Positions 47,454 to 56,690 of a stretch of DNA of 64,000 bases are shown piece after piece. Source of the DNA: Novosphingobium clariflavum (GTDB taxonomy: Bacteria > Pseudomonadota > Alphaproteobacteria > Sphingomonadales > Sphingomonadaceae); the NCBI RefSeq assembly GCF_026420865.1, contig NZ_JAPCWC010000013.1, positions 1 through 64,000 on the forward strand. Reading direction: 5' to 3'. The notes beneath the pieces are model-generated. The model worked only from the letters and a program-made list of their open reading frames with translations. It was not told where the DNA came from and did no database searches. Position 1 is the stretch's first letter. Each line of letters begins with the position of its first letter. Made by a program: the position numbers and the translations under genes.

Positions 47454-48392
47454 ATGATTGCAGGCACGGGCGAGAGCGATTCGCAGAGGCATTCGGGGGG
47501 ATCGATTCCGGGGGCTCCGGGGATTGCGGCCTATAGTTTCGAGGCGCCCGACCCTTCGGTGATCCCGGTCCTGATCGCCGCTCCGCATGGCGGGCGGGCC
47601 TACCCGCGCTCGCTGCTGGACGATTTGCGGCATCCCGATTCGGTCGCCCTGCGGCTCGAGGACCGTTACGTCGATCGCCTGGCACAGGCCGTTGCGCGGC
47701 AAACCGGCGCGGGTCTGCTGATGGCGCAGGCGCCGCGCGCGATGATCGATCTCAACCGGGCGCCGGACGATGTCGACTGGGACATGTTCGCGCGGTCCTC
47801 GCGTCCCGAATCGATCGGTCTGCCGAGCCGGCGCGCGCGCAGCGGGCTGGGGCTCATTCCGCGGCGCCTGCCCGGGGTGGGGGAACTGTGGCGGCGGCGG
47901 CACGAAAGCGCCGATCTGGCCGCGCGGATCGAGGGGATTCACCGGCCCTATCACGAGGCGCTGGCTGCGGCTCTGGCGGCGCTGCGGGATCGGTGGGGTG
48001 TGGCCCTGCTGGTCGATCTCCATTCGATGCCGCCCCTGCAGGCGCGTCCGGGCATGGAGGCGCCGCATTTTGTGGTGGGGGACCGTTTCGGCACCACCTG
48101 TCATGGCAGTCTCGTCGCCGGGGCCTTTTCCTGGTTCGCGGCGAATCGTCAGCTTGCCGCGCACAATCGCCCTTATGCGGGCGGTTATGTGCTGGAGCGT
48201 CATGCGGCGCCCGGCGAGGGGATCCATGCGCTGCAGCTCGAAGTCGATCGGCGGTGCTATCTCGATTCGCGGCTGTCGGAGCCGGGAGAAGGCATGGGGC
48301 AGACGGTGGACCTGCTGGCAGGATTGGTGCGCCGGCTGGCGGCTGGCGTCAGCGAACTGGCCGGCAAGGGCTGGGCCCAGGCGGCCGAGTGA
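47454..48392 (+). CDS. N-formylglutamate amidohydrolase-family protein
   Basis: A 312-residue protein of the FGase family (PF05013): IAAPHGGRAYP, RLEDRYVDRLA, APRAMIDLNRAP, HRPYHEAL, LLVDLHSMPP and HALQLEVDRRCYLD. These include the metal-binding His/Glu residues of the zinc-dependent amidohydrolase fold. The reaction could be formylglutamate deformylation in histidine breakdown or a related amide cleavage; no hut genes are near. An AGCG-type weak ribosome site precedes the ATG. Confidence 0.85.
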   Translation: MIAGTGESDSQRHSGGSIPGAPGIAAYSFEAPDPSVIPVLIAAPHGGRAYPRSLLDDLRHPDSVALRLEDRYVDRLAQAVARQTGAGLLMAQAPRAMIDLNRAPDDVDWDMFARSSRPESIGLPSRRARSGLGLIPRRLPGVGELWRRRHESADLAARIEGIHRPYHEALAAALAALRDRWGVALLVDLHSMPPLQARPGMEAPHFVVGDRFGTTCHGSLVAGAFSWFAANRQLAAHNRPYAGGYVLERHAAPGEGIHALQLEVDRRCYLDSRLSEPGEGMGQTVDLLAGLVRRLAAGVSELAGKGWAQAAE

Positions 48393-48537
48393 ACGTGGCG
48401 CCTGAGGGCGCTTGCGTGATCGAGGGCACGAGCTGCTTGGCCGTGGCTGCGCCTATCGCCCTGGCGAATGACGTTGGGGTCGTTGTGTAGCGCGTGTCTG
48501 AAGCTTTGGTGCTGGAAGGCCCGCGATTTGGGCCAAT

Positions 48538-48665
48538 AAAAAACCACCTCGCGCGGTGCGCGAGGTGGCCAAGGTTCAGGGAGGAGGTGCACGATGTGCA
48601 CCAGCCCGACCGGGCCATGAGGGTAGCGCCGATCAGGTGCACCCAACATAGCAAGACCTTGGCGA
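48538..48665 (-). ncRNA. Candidate small RNA with CCUCCUCCC motif
   Basis: Reading the minus strand there is a hairpin GGTGCAC-ATC-GTGCACC (48602-48586), directly followed by the single-stranded motif CCTCCTCCC (48587-48579), then TGAACCTTGG and a terminator with an 11-bp GC stem (CCACCTCGCGC/GCGCGAGGTGG) and a run of six T. This order is that of alphaproteobacterial anti-Shine-Dalgarno RNAs: suhB/MmgR (alpha-r8) or the CcsR (cuckoo) group. No convincing reading frame lies here. The 5' end is set by eye near 48665; no promoter was placed with confidence. It occupies most of the 417-bp gap before sapC. Confidence 0.65.
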
Positions 48666-48732
48666 CATTCAACCCTTAGAATGAAGCAAAGTGTAACAGC
48701 TTTGCAAGCCTGTGGAGAAGTCTTGATGCAGA

Positions 48733-48777
48733 ATGGGGTGAGAGTGTGACAAAAATGTCAAAAAACTCTCACCCCAT
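48733..48777. repeat. Nested palindrome: 13-bp arms around TGACA-TGTCA
   Basis: ATGGGGTGAGAGT and ACTCTCACCCCAT are perfect 13-bp inverted arms; the centre carries TGACAAAAATGTCA, itself a palindrome. It lies between the sapC stop and the small-RNA candidate. It may be a transcript end of sapC or a binding site; a second short stem (GGCCTG/CAGGCC) is at 48788-48802. Confidence 0.7.
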
Positions 48778-48809
48778 CATCTGTGAGTGGCCTGAAACAG
48801 GCCGGTAAA

Positions 48810-49580
48810 TCAGGCGTTTACGGGAATCTGCGGGCCCTTGCCCTGGGCAACCTGGCGGCCGAAGATGTCACGCACGAGATCCAGCGAGAACAGGTGTGCG
48901 TAGATCAGCGGCAGCATGCCGTTCTGGTTCCACTGGCGCAGCACGTCGCCGCGCACTTCGCGCAGCTTCGATTCGTCGACCATCTGGAAGCCGCGATAGG
49001 TGAAGGGCTGGCCGGTGCCGATGTCGATGTTCAGCTCGCCTTCCATCAGCAGGTTGTGCTTCTGGAGTTCGGCCATGAAATTGGCGGTCTTGGTACCGGC
49101 GATCTCGAAGTTCTCGCAGAACTTGAGCATGTTGGTGGTCGCTTCGGTGGGCTGGCCATCCGCGAACAGGGCTTCGCCTTCTTCCAGTTCGCCGACGAGA
49201 TCGCTCGAGGGATCGACGCAGAGCGACAGCTCTTCGCTGTCCGGGCGCAGGCGGGCGAGCATGAAGGGGTAGCGGCGCGCATAGGCCGGGATGTAGACCG
49301 GCTGATCGACCGAACCTTCATCGTCGACAAAGACGTTCACGCCGTCGTTCATGCCCATGAGGATCAGCGGAACCGGATTCTCGCCCGAGGTGAAGATGAT
49401 CGGGTAGTTGCGCTGGGCCTGCGGAAATTCCTCGACGGTGAGCGGCACCGAGTTGACGCCGACCAGCCAGGTCGCCTTGTTGGTCGAACGGGTCTTCCAG
49501 CTGGCGTGCTGCTGCGAATTGAGCGGCACGAGGTCCTTGTAGAACAGGGGCAGGGCAGGATTCTGCGGCGCGGTGGCCAT
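48810..49580 (-). CDS. SapC family protein
   Basis: A 256-residue cytosolic protein matching the SapC family: YKDLVPLNSQQHASWK, FPQAQRNYPIIFT, GMNDGVNVFVDDEG and PAYARRYPFMLA near the N-terminus. The function is not established; the name comes from a surface-layer-associated gene in Campylobacter, and in sphingomonads such genes are common, often near TonB-dependent receptor loci. No receptor gene is adjacent here. The start is the Met before TAPQNP; further upstream the frame has no similarity. Confidence 0.82.
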   Translation of the reverse strand: MATAPQNPALPLFYKDLVPLNSQQHASWKTRSTNKATWLVGVNSVPLTVEEFPQAQRNYPIIFTSGENPVPLILMGMNDGVNVFVDDEGSVDQPVYIPAYARRYPFMLARLRPDSEELSLCVDPSSDLVGELEEGEALFADGQPTEATTNMLKFCENFEIAGTKTANFMAELQKHNLLMEGELNIDIGTGQPFTYRGFQMVDESKLREVRGDVLRQWNQNGMLPLIYAHLFSLDLVRDIFGRQVAQGKGPQIPVNA

Positions 49581-49709
49581 TGCGATACTCTCCGCAAGTC
49601 TGGGAAATTTCCAAGAGCGTGGCTTTAGAAGCCCGAAAGCACGGGCGCAAGCGCGCTTCCGGGGCAAAACGGGGATATCCGGCGAGTCGGGGCAGGTGCC
49701 CCGCTGCGG

Positions 49710-51164
49710 TCAGATCAGCTTGCCGGGATTCATCAGGCCCCGGGGGTCGAGGGCCTGTTTCACCGCGCGCAGCACCGAGAGCGCGACCGGATCGCCCAGA
49801 CGCGCCAGTTCGTCCTTCTTGAGCTGGCCGATGCCGTGCTCGGCCGAGATTGAGCCGCCCCATTCCGTAACAAGATCATGGACATAGCGGCTGATTTCCT
49901 TACCTGTCCCGGCCTGCCAGGCGGCCCCGTCGGTCACGCTGGGGGCGATCACGTGGTAGTGGACGTTGCCGTCTCCGAGATGACCGAAGGCGATCGCCTC
50001 GGTGCCGGGCCATTTGGCCTCGATCATCGGCGCGGTGGTCTCCACGAAGTCGGGCATCTTGTCGACCGGAACCGAAATGTCGTGCTGGACGGCGGGGCCG
50101 CGCGCGCGTTCGGCGGGGGAGATCGATTCGCGGATCAGCCACATGGCTTCGGCCTGGGCTTCGTTGGCGGACATCGCCGCGTCTTCCAGCAGTTCGGCCT
50201 CGAAAGCGTCGGCCATCATCGTCTCGCAGCGTTCGCGCAGGGTGTCGGCGCCGGTGCGATCGGCCACCACTTCGATCAGGACGTGCCAGCCATGCTTGCC
50301 TTCGAGCGGGGCGCGGGCGTCCGGCAGATAGTCCAGCACGGCCTCAAGGCAGGCCTGCGGCAGCACTTCGAAGCCTTCGAGCGCATCGCCCGCGGCAGCC
50401 TCGCAGTGCAGCAGCAGCTTGCGCGCCATACCCAGCGTGGGCACGCCCGCCCAGATCACCACGCGCTCGGCCACCGCGGGCGAGAGGGCGAGGGTGGCGG
50501 CGGTGACGATGCCCATCGTGCCTTCGGAGCCGATGAAGACCTGCTTGAGATCGAAGCCGCGATTGTCCTTCTTGAGCGGGGTGAGCATCGAGAACACCTG
50601 CCCGTCGGGAAGTACGGCCTCGAGTCCCAGCACCAGCGCCCGCATCGAGCCATGGCGCAGGACCTGGGTGCCGCCGGCATTGGTGGCGATCAATCCGCCG
50701 ACGGTTGCCGAGCCTTTGCCGCCGAGCGAGAGCGGGAAACGCAGGCCCCTGGCTTCGGCGGTCTCGTGCAGGGTCTGGAGCACGAATCCGGCCTCGCAGG
50801 TGATCTGGCGCGCCTCGACGTCAAACTGGCGCACCGCGGTCATGCGGCGCAGCGAGAGCAGCAGGGCCTCGCCGCTGTCGTCGGGCGTGGCGCCGCCGGA
50901 CATGCCGCTGTTGCCGCCCTGGGGGACGATGGCGATGCCGTGCTGCGCGCAGAGCGCCACCAGGGCGGCGACTTCCTGCGTGGTGGCCGGTGAGGCGAGG
51001 GCGAGGGCCTTGCCGGTATAACGCCCGCGCCAGTCGGTCAGCCAGGGTTCCAGCAGGTCCGGGTCGACCGTGAAGCCGCGCGGGCCAAGCAGTTCGGCGG
51101 CTTCTTCAAGGAAGCGCGTGGTGGCGGCAGATTGGGGAGCGGAACTGTCGTTGAGCGTCGTCAT
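49710..51164 (-). CDS. FAD-linked D-2-hydroxyacid dehydrogenase (D-2-hydroxyglutarate-type)
   Basis: A 484-residue flavoprotein of the GlcD/D2HGDH family. The PP-loop VPQGGNSGMSGGA (FAD pyrophosphate site, about residues 80-95), SLGGKGSATVGGLIATNAGG and IGSEGTMGIVTAATL belong to the FAD domain. The C-terminal cap has the metal His residues in FGHLGDGNVHYHV near residue 390 and SAEHGIGQLKKDEL near 450. Members oxidise D-2-hydroxyglutarate or D-lactate and pass electrons to an ETF or quinone; the substrate is not resolved. Divergent from the 51314 gene. Confidence 0.88.
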   Translation of the reverse strand: MTTLNDSSAPQSAATTRFLEEAAELLGPRGFTVDPDLLEPWLTDWRGRYTGKALALASPATTQEVAALVALCAQHGIAIVPQGGNSGMSGGATPDDSGEALLLSLRRMTAVRQFDVEARQITCEAGFVLQTLHETAEARGLRFPLSLGGKGSATVGGLIATNAGGTQVLRHGSMRALVLGLEAVLPDGQVFSMLTPLKKDNRGFDLKQVFIGSEGTMGIVTAATLALSPAVAERVVIWAGVPTLGMARKLLLHCEAAAGDALEGFEVLPQACLEAVLDYLPDARAPLEGKHGWHVLIEVVADRTGADTLRERCETMMADAFEAELLEDAAMSANEAQAEAMWLIRESISPAERARGPAVQHDISVPVDKMPDFVETTAPMIEAKWPGTEAIAFGHLGDGNVHYHVIAPSVTDGAAWQAGTGKEISRYVHDLVTEWGGSISAEHGIGQLKKDELARLGDPVALSVLRAVKQALDPRGLMNPGKLI

Positions 51165-51313
51165 GCTGGCGATATGGCACAGCCCATTGCCGGTTTCACC
51201 CAATTTGCATCGCCAGGATGCTTGCCGTTTGGGTTAAGCGGTGGTTCAAGCTCTTGCACTAAGGGAGGGGGACGGTCCGGTCCGCCTGGGCCGTTCGGGG
51301 ATCTGCTCTTTCG

Positions 51314-51940
51314 ATGAATCTTGCGTCCATTCTGCTCTATCCGTTCATGCTGCTGCTGCCGGCGGCAGGGGGCGGCGATTCGGGCAAGGCGGATGCAGGC
51401 AAGTCGGATCGCGGGGTGGTGCAGGATCCGATGCGCTCCGATGCGGGGAGCGCGCCCGGCTATGCGGGGGCTGAGGATGCCTGGCCGGACGAACGCTCCG
51501 ATTCCGCGGCGCGGGGGATCGTCTCGGTATTCGCGTTCCAGCACCCGGAGCCGGAGGATGCCTGGCAGGTGCGTATCGAACAGCGCATGACCATCCGCAT
51601 CACGCCGCGTGCCCAACTGCCGGTCGATCCGGATGGCCCGATGGACCGCGACCCGCGGCCGCGTTTTTCCGAGCGCAAGATCGGCAAGTGCCTGCCGATC
51701 GCGGGAATCGCCGGGGTGGAGCCGGACGGCCAGCACAATCTCCTGCTGTTCATGCGCGATCGCCGGATCATCAGCGCGGAGCTCGAACGCTCCTGCCGGG
51801 CGGGTTCGTTCTATTCGGGTTTCCTGCTGTCGCGTTCGCCCGACGGGCAGCTCTGCGTCGAGCGCGATTCGCTGCTTTCGCGCAGCGGATCGAACTGCAA
51901 GCTGGTACGCATCCGCCAGATGGTGGCGGCCGGTCGCTGA
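51314..51940 (+). CDS. Exported protein of unknown function
   Basis: I do not recognise this 208-residue protein. It has a short signal-like start (MNLASILLYPFMLLLP), an acidic and Gly/Ser-rich linker of about 50 residues, and a C-terminal domain with three or four Cys (GKCLPI, ERSCRAG, LCVERD, NCKLVR) that could form two disulfides. It is divergent from the FAD enzyme and followed by a 183-bp gap before the helicase. No family or role assigned. Confidence 0.6.
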   Translation: MNLASILLYPFMLLLPAAGGGDSGKADAGKSDRGVVQDPMRSDAGSAPGYAGAEDAWPDERSDSAARGIVSVFAFQHPEPEDAWQVRIEQRMTIRITPRAQLPVDPDGPMDRDPRPRFSERKIGKCLPIAGIAGVEPDGQHNLLLFMRDRRIISAELERSCRAGSFYSGFLLSRSPDGQLCVERDSLLSRSGSNCKLVRIRQMVAAGR

Positions 51941-52123
51941 CCCTGGGTGTACAAGGTGGCGGCGAATCAGGCCTCTACGCGGATTTCCTTGACTTTCGGG
52001 GGCATTCGCGCCTAGGGCCCGCGCAGATATACGTTGGACACGCGAAGGGGCTCGCCCCTTACTCAATCGCGACACTCGGCGGATATCGTTGTTTCCCTGA
52101 ACTCCGGATAAACCATTCTGCCT

Positions 52124-53554
52124 ATGAGCTTTGCCGATCTCGGCCTGTCTGACGAATTGCTGCAAGCGGTTGAAACCGCGGGCTATAGCGAACCGACTCC
52201 GATCCAGGCACAAGCCATTCCTCCGGTCCTCATGATGAAGGACCTCATCGGCATCGCGCAGACCGGTACGGGCAAGACCGCCAGCTTCGTGCTGCCGATG
52301 ATCGACATCCTTGCCCACGGCCGCCGCCGCGCGCTGATGCCGCGCTCGCTGATCCTCGAGCCGACTCGCGAACTCGCCGCCCAGGTCGCCGAGAATTTCG
52401 AGAAGTACGGCAAGAACCACGATCTCAAGATGGCGCTGCTGATCGGCGGCGTGCAGATGGGCGACCAGGTCAAGGCGCTGCAGGAAGGCGTCGACGTGCT
52501 GATCGCGACGCCGGGCCGCCTGATGGACCTGTTCGAGCGCGGCAAGATCCTGCTCACCGGCTGCGAACTGCTGGTGATCGACGAGGCGGACCGCATGCTC
52601 GACATGGGCTTCATCCCCGATATCGAGACGATCTGCTCGAAGCTGCCGACCAACCGGCAGACGCTGCTGTTCTCGGCAACGATGCCGCCGGTCATCAAGA
52701 AGCTGGCGGATCGGTTCCTGTCGAACCCCAAGTACATCGAAGTCGCGCGTCCGGCCTCGACCAACACCAACATCGCCCAGCACAAGGTCACGGTTTCCTC
52801 GCGCAAGAAGCGCGACGTGCTGCGCCATCTGCTGCGCACGGACAACGTGTCCACCGCGATCATCTTCGCCAACCGCAAGACGACCGTGCGTGAACTGGCC
52901 AAGAGCCTGAAACGCCACGGCTTTGCGGCCGGCGAAATCCACGGCGACATGGACCAGCCGGCCCGTCTGGCCGAGTTGCAGCGCTTCAAGGACGGCGTGG
53001 TCAACATCCTCGTCGCGTCCGACGTCGCCGCGCGCGGTCTCGACGTGAAGGGCGTGAGCCACGTCTTCAACTTCGACACCCCCTGGCACCCGGACGACTA
53101 CGTCCACCGTATCGGCCGCACCGGTCGCGGCGGTGCCTCCGGCCGTGCCTTCACGCTGGTGGCGCCGGAAGATGCCGAAGCGATCGAGGGTGTCGAAAAG
53201 CTGACCGGCGGCAAGATTCCGCTGTTCGAGGTGGCGCTGGACGATGCCGCTCCGGCGCCGGCCCGTAGCGCCGAACGCGAGGAAAAGCCGCGCCGTGACA
53301 AGCGCGAGCGTCCGGAACGTGCCGAGCGCAGCGAACGCAGCGAACGCCGTCCTGCCCGTGAACGCACGCCCGAACGCGCGCCCTCGCGTGATGCCCGGCC
53401 TGCACCCGAGACCGTGCGCGATGAAAAGCCGGTGCGCGATGCCAAGCCAGCCCGCAGCGATGCCCGCCGCTCTCGCCGCCGTGAGGAAGAGCCTGCGGAT
53501 ATGGGCTGGAACGGGCCGATCCCGGAATTCCTCGGCGTTTCCGCGCTGGCCTGA
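52124..53554 (+). CDS. rhlE: DEAD-box RNA helicase, RhlE-like
   Basis: A 476-residue ATP-dependent RNA helicase. Motif I AQTGTGKT (45-52), Ia PTRELA, II VIDEADRMLDMGF near 153, III SATMP, V ASDVAARGLDVKGV and VI HRIGRTGR near 330. After residue 395 an Arg/Glu-rich tail with RSERSERR-type repeats and a basic end (SDARRSRRREEE) replaces any specificity domain, as in RhlE. Such helicases remodel RNA in ribosome assembly and cold or stress response. It ends at a strong terminator. Confidence 0.92.
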   Translation: MSFADLGLSDELLQAVETAGYSEPTPIQAQAIPPVLMMKDLIGIAQTGTGKTASFVLPMIDILAHGRRRALMPRSLILEPTRELAAQVAENFEKYGKNHDLKMALLIGGVQMGDQVKALQEGVDVLIATPGRLMDLFERGKILLTGCELLVIDEADRMLDMGFIPDIETICSKLPTNRQTLLFSATMPPVIKKLADRFLSNPKYIEVARPASTNTNIAQHKVTVSSRKKRDVLRHLLRTDNVSTAIIFANRKTTVRELAKSLKRHGFAAGEIHGDMDQPARLAELQRFKDGVVNILVASDVAARGLDVKGVSHVFNFDTPWHPDDYVHRIGRTGRGGASGRAFTLVAPEDAEAIEGVEKLTGGKIPLFEVALDDAAPAPARSAEREEKPRRDKRERPERAERSERSERRPARERTPERAPSRDARPAPETVRDEKPVRDAKPARSDARRSRRREEEPADMGWNGPIPEFLGVSALA

Positions 53555-53563
53555 CACGATACG

Positions 53564-53589
53564 ACGGGGAGCCTCTGGCTCCCCGTTTT
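53564..53589 (+). terminator. Intrinsic terminator of the helicase gene
   Basis: ACGGGGAGCC and GGCTCCCCGT form a perfect 10-bp stem with a TCT loop followed by TTT, nine bases after the stop codon. Confidence 0.85.
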
Positions 53590-53657
53590 CGTTTGGCTAT
53601 AAGGGCTTGTGAGTGGTTCGGGCGCTGGCTCCCGAGCGGCGGCAAGGAGTGGCGTTG

Positions 53658-55121
53658 ATGCGAGCTGAGCGTCTTGGGGCAATGAGGCGGGCGCTGGCCG
53701 TTTCGCTGGGGTTGGGCGCGGCGCTCGGTCTGGGCATGGGCTGCGCGGCCACGGCGGATCCCGGGGCATTGGTGCATGAGGAAAACGGCGCGCTCCAGGG
53801 CCATGTCGAAGGCGGCGTGATCAGCTGGAAGGGCATCCCCTTCGCCGCGCCGCCGGTGGGCGATTTGCGCTGGCGCGCGCCGCAGCCGGCGGCATCGTGG
53901 CAGGGCGTGCGCGATGCGGGCGAATATGGCCATGACTGCATGCAGAAGCCGTTCGACGGCGATGCCGCGCCGCTCGGCACGCCGCCGGCAGAGGACTGCC
54001 TCTATGCCAACGTCTGGCGGCCTCAGCAGGCCGGGGGCAAGCTGCCGGTGGTGGTGTGGATCTACGGCGGCGGCTTCGTCAACGGCGGGGCCTCGCCGCC
54101 GACCTATTCCGGCGCGCAGCTGGCGCGGCAGGGCGTGCTGTTCTTCAGCTTCAACTACCGGGTCGGCCGGTTCGGCACTTTTGCCCATCCTGCGTTGACG
54201 CAGGCGCAGGAGGATGGCGGCCTAATCGGCAATTATGGCTATCTCGACCAGATCGCGGCGCTTTCTTGGGTCCAGCGCAATATCGAGGCGTTTGGCGGCG
54301 ATCCCGACAACGTGACGATCGTGGGCGAGAGTGCGGGCGGCATGTCGGTGCACAATCTCGTCACATCGCCGCTGGCGAACGGGCTGTTCGACAAGGCGGT
54401 GGTGATGTCGGGCGGCGACGGACAGATGCTGGTCGATGCCGATCTCGCATCGGCCGAGGCGGCGGGGCTGCGCTTTGCGGCAGGCAAGGGTATTGCCGCG
54501 GACGACCCCGAAAGCCTCGCGAAACTGCGCGCACTTCCGGCCGATGCCGTGGTCGACGGGCTGAACCTTGCGGCGCTGTTCGCGCCGTCGAGTGCGCCGC
54601 GCACCTTTGCAAGCCCGTTCGCCGATGGCCACATCGCGGTCGATGAGCGCAAGGCCTATGCATCCGGCACGTTCCATCAGGTGCCGATGATCATCGGCGC
54701 GACGAGCGATGACATCGGCGGCGTGACCGGCGGGATGATCGCGGGCGCACGCCAGGTGTCAGGCCTGATCGCCGAACAGGGCGTGCCGGTCTGGGAATAT
54801 CGCTTCGGGTATGTCGCCAGTTCGCTGCCGCAGGACGGCAAGGGTGCGGGCCATGCGACGGACATTCCCTATTTTCTCGGCACCGTGGCGATCAAGTATG
54901 GTGCAGGGGCGAGCGATCGGGATGCCGGCATGGCGCGGATTGCCAGCGGCTATCTGGTGAACTTCGCGAAGACGGGCAATCCCAACGGTGCGGACCTGCC
55001 GGTCTGGCAGCCGCGTTCACGGCAGGGCGAGGCGATCCTCGATCTTGCCCCGGATGGCACGGCGGCGAACATTCCCGATCCTCTGCTGCCGCAGATCGAC
55101 GCCGCGTCGCAGGGTCAGTGA
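53658..55121 (+). CDS. Exported type B carboxylesterase
   Basis: A 487-residue serine hydrolase with a signal peptide (about 1-28, ending in GCAATA). Carboxylesterase-lipase features: GAP-type KGIPFAAPPVGDLRWRAP (partly shown), EDCLYANVW, YGGGFVNG oxyanion stretch, the nucleophile in GESAGGMS near residue 226, and a catalytic His in GAGHATDIPY near 400. The likely catalytic Asp/Glu lies in the 300s. AAGGAG precedes the ATG. It overlaps the convergent hydroxylase gene by 7 bp. Substrate unknown. Confidence 0.88.
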   Translation: MRAERLGAMRRALAVSLGLGAALGLGMGCAATADPGALVHEENGALQGHVEGGVISWKGIPFAAPPVGDLRWRAPQPAASWQGVRDAGEYGHDCMQKPFDGDAAPLGTPPAEDCLYANVWRPQQAGGKLPVVVWIYGGGFVNGGASPPTYSGAQLARQGVLFFSFNYRVGRFGTFAHPALTQAQEDGGLIGNYGYLDQIAALSWVQRNIEAFGGDPDNVTIVGESAGGMSVHNLVTSPLANGLFDKAVVMSGGDGQMLVDADLASAEAAGLRFAAGKGIAADDPESLAKLRALPADAVVDGLNLAALFAPSSAPRTFASPFADGHIAVDERKAYASGTFHQVPMIIGATSDDIGGVTGGMIAGARQVSGLIAEQGVPVWEYRFGYVASSLPQDGKGAGHATDIPYFLGTVAIKYGAGASDRDAGMARIASGYLVNFAKTGNPNGADLPVWQPRSRQGEAILDLAPDGTAANIPDPLLPQIDAASQGQ

Positions 55122-55912
55122 GCGCTTTCGGCCACGGCGCCGCCGCTATCCGACCGTAGCTCGGGCTGCGCGCGGAACGGCGCGGCGAGGTGGTCGACGA
55201 AGTTTTCCGGCGGCGCCTGCTCCACGCCGAATCGGGAAGGGCGCTCGGCTTCGGGGCGGTAGGCGGTGCCGAACAGCTTGTCCCAGATCACCAGTTGCGA
55301 GCCGAAATTGCTGTCATAGGCGTGCACTTCGTCGGCATGGTGCCAGTGGTGCACGCGCGGCGGCGTGAACACGGCGTCGAGCGGCCCGAACGAGAGCCGG
55401 GTATCGGCATGCAGCAGGTTTGCGTGCAGCGTGTAGAAACCCATGTAGATCGCCACGGCCGCAGGCGAGAAGGCGGCGATGCACATCGGCAGTGCCATGG
55501 CGGTGGCAAAGACGATCTGCTCGACCGGATGAACGCGGGCAGTGGCCAGCCAGTCGAGATGCGGGCTGGAATGGTGGATGCGGTGGAAGCGCCAGAGGAA
55601 GGGTGAGGCGTGGAAGCTGCGGTGCACGCACCAGATGATGAAGTCGCAGACCAGCAGCAGGATGATCGCCTGCAGCCAGACCGGGATCGTCCCGGACAGA
55701 TGCACGAGTGGATCGAACGGTGCGATCAGCGCCAGCAGCAGCATGGCGCCGAACCGGATCATGAGCGTGCCCACCGTTGCATGGAGAATGTCCGCGACTA
55801 TCCCCGCGCGGGTGCGGCGATCGGGGCCCCGTGCGGGCAGCAGCCACTCGAGCGGGACGAGCAGCAGCGCCGCGAAGAACAGGGGCCGCAGGACGGCAAG
55901 GATTTCATGCAT
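55115..55912 (-). CDS. Sterol desaturase/fatty acid hydroxylase-family membrane protein
   Basis: A 265-residue di-iron membrane oxygenase. His-box motifs: HRSFH and HRIHHSSPHLD (about residues 118-135), a middle HANLLHADTRL and a late HHWHHADEVH, with four to five helices. Such enzymes hydroxylate or desaturate lipids (carotenoids, sterol-like, sphingolipid); in sphingomonads a sphingolipid or carotenoid substrate is possible but not shown. The start is at MHEIL; a longer frame lacks similarity. Convergent with the esterase. Confidence 0.85.
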   Translation of the reverse strand: MHEILAVLRPLFFAALLLVPLEWLLPARGPDRRTRAGIVADILHATVGTLMIRFGAMLLLALIAPFDPLVHLSGTIPVWLQAIILLLVCDFIIWCVHRSFHASPFLWRFHRIHHSSPHLDWLATARVHPVEQIVFATAMALPMCIAAFSPAAVAIYMGFYTLHANLLHADTRLSFGPLDAVFTPPRVHHWHHADEVHAYDSNFGSQLVIWDKLFGTAYRPEAERPSRFGVEQAPPENFVDHLAAPFRAQPELRSDSGGAVAESAH

Positions 55913-56083
55913 CAGGACAGGCCCGTAGGAAGGAACTGGCGGCGATCCTAGGCCGTCATGGTTTCCCGATCCTAAACGCGGAGACAGGGAGCGCATGATT
56001 ATCCCGGCTTAAACGGCTGTTTACCAATGTGGCGCTAGCTGTTCGGTGTGCCCGGCCGTTGCGGCGGGGGACGGGGGACTTCG

Positions 56084-56683
56084 ATGACTTTGCCTCGCCT
56101 GCTTCATATTGCCGAATGCGCCTTCATGATCCTGCTGGCCTACATGGTGGTCTGGCGCCTGCTTCCGGCCATGCCGCAGCACCCGCAGCTGGCGGTGTTC
56201 CTGGTGGCCGAACTGCTTGGCGTCGTGCTGATCCTGCTGCAGCGTCCCGGCGACGTGGCGACCGGGGTCAAGCCGGTGCTCGTGGGGTTCGGCGGCACGG
56301 CGGCGGGCCTGCTGATCGTGCCGAGCGGCATCCAGCTGGTGCCCGATCTTGTCTCGACCTCGATGATCCTGGGCGGTGTGGCGCTGTCGATCCTCGCCAA
56401 GCTGTCGCTGCGCCGCAGCTTCGGGGTGGTGGCGGCCAATCGCGGGGTCAAGAGCGGCGGCGTGTATCGTCTGGTTCGCCACCCGATGTACATGGCCTAT
56501 ATCATCAACCACATCGGCTATCTGATGCTCTATCTCTCAGCCTGGAACCTGGCGGTCTATGCGCTGGCGTGGATCCTGCTGTGGATGCGCACGGACGAGG
56601 AGGAGAAGGTCCTGCGCGCCGATCCGGCCTACCGTGCATATGCCGAGAAGGTCCGTTCGCGGTTGATCCCGGGGCTCGTCTGA
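56084..56683 (+). CDS. Isoprenylcysteine carboxyl methyltransferase-like (PEMT/ICMT) membrane protein
   Basis: A 199-residue membrane protein with about five helices and the family motif GVYRLVRHPMYMAYI (RHPxY) for SAM binding near residue 135, closing with EEEKVLRADPAYRAYAEKVRSRLIPG (partly shown). This superfamily includes methyltransferases acting on lipids or small amines and some NnrU/isoprenylcysteine-type proteins. Its function here is not read. It ends seven bases from the convergent helicase gene. Confidence 0.75.
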   Translation: MTLPRLLHIAECAFMILLAYMVVWRLLPAMPQHPQLAVFLVAELLGVVLILLQRPGDVATGVKPVLVGFGGTAAGLLIVPSGIQLVPDLVSTSMILGGVALSILAKLSLRRSFGVVAANRGVKSGGVYRLVRHPMYMAYIINHIGYLMLYLSAWNLAVYALAWILLWMRTDEEEKVLRADPAYRAYAEKVRSRLIPGLV

Positions 56684-56690
56684 GCCGGTT

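Noticed and set aside
48593..48672. Small minus-strand frame in the RNA candidate as a coding gene
   Set aside because: Composition is irregular and the frame runs through the hairpins and terminator, which fits an untranslated RNA better.
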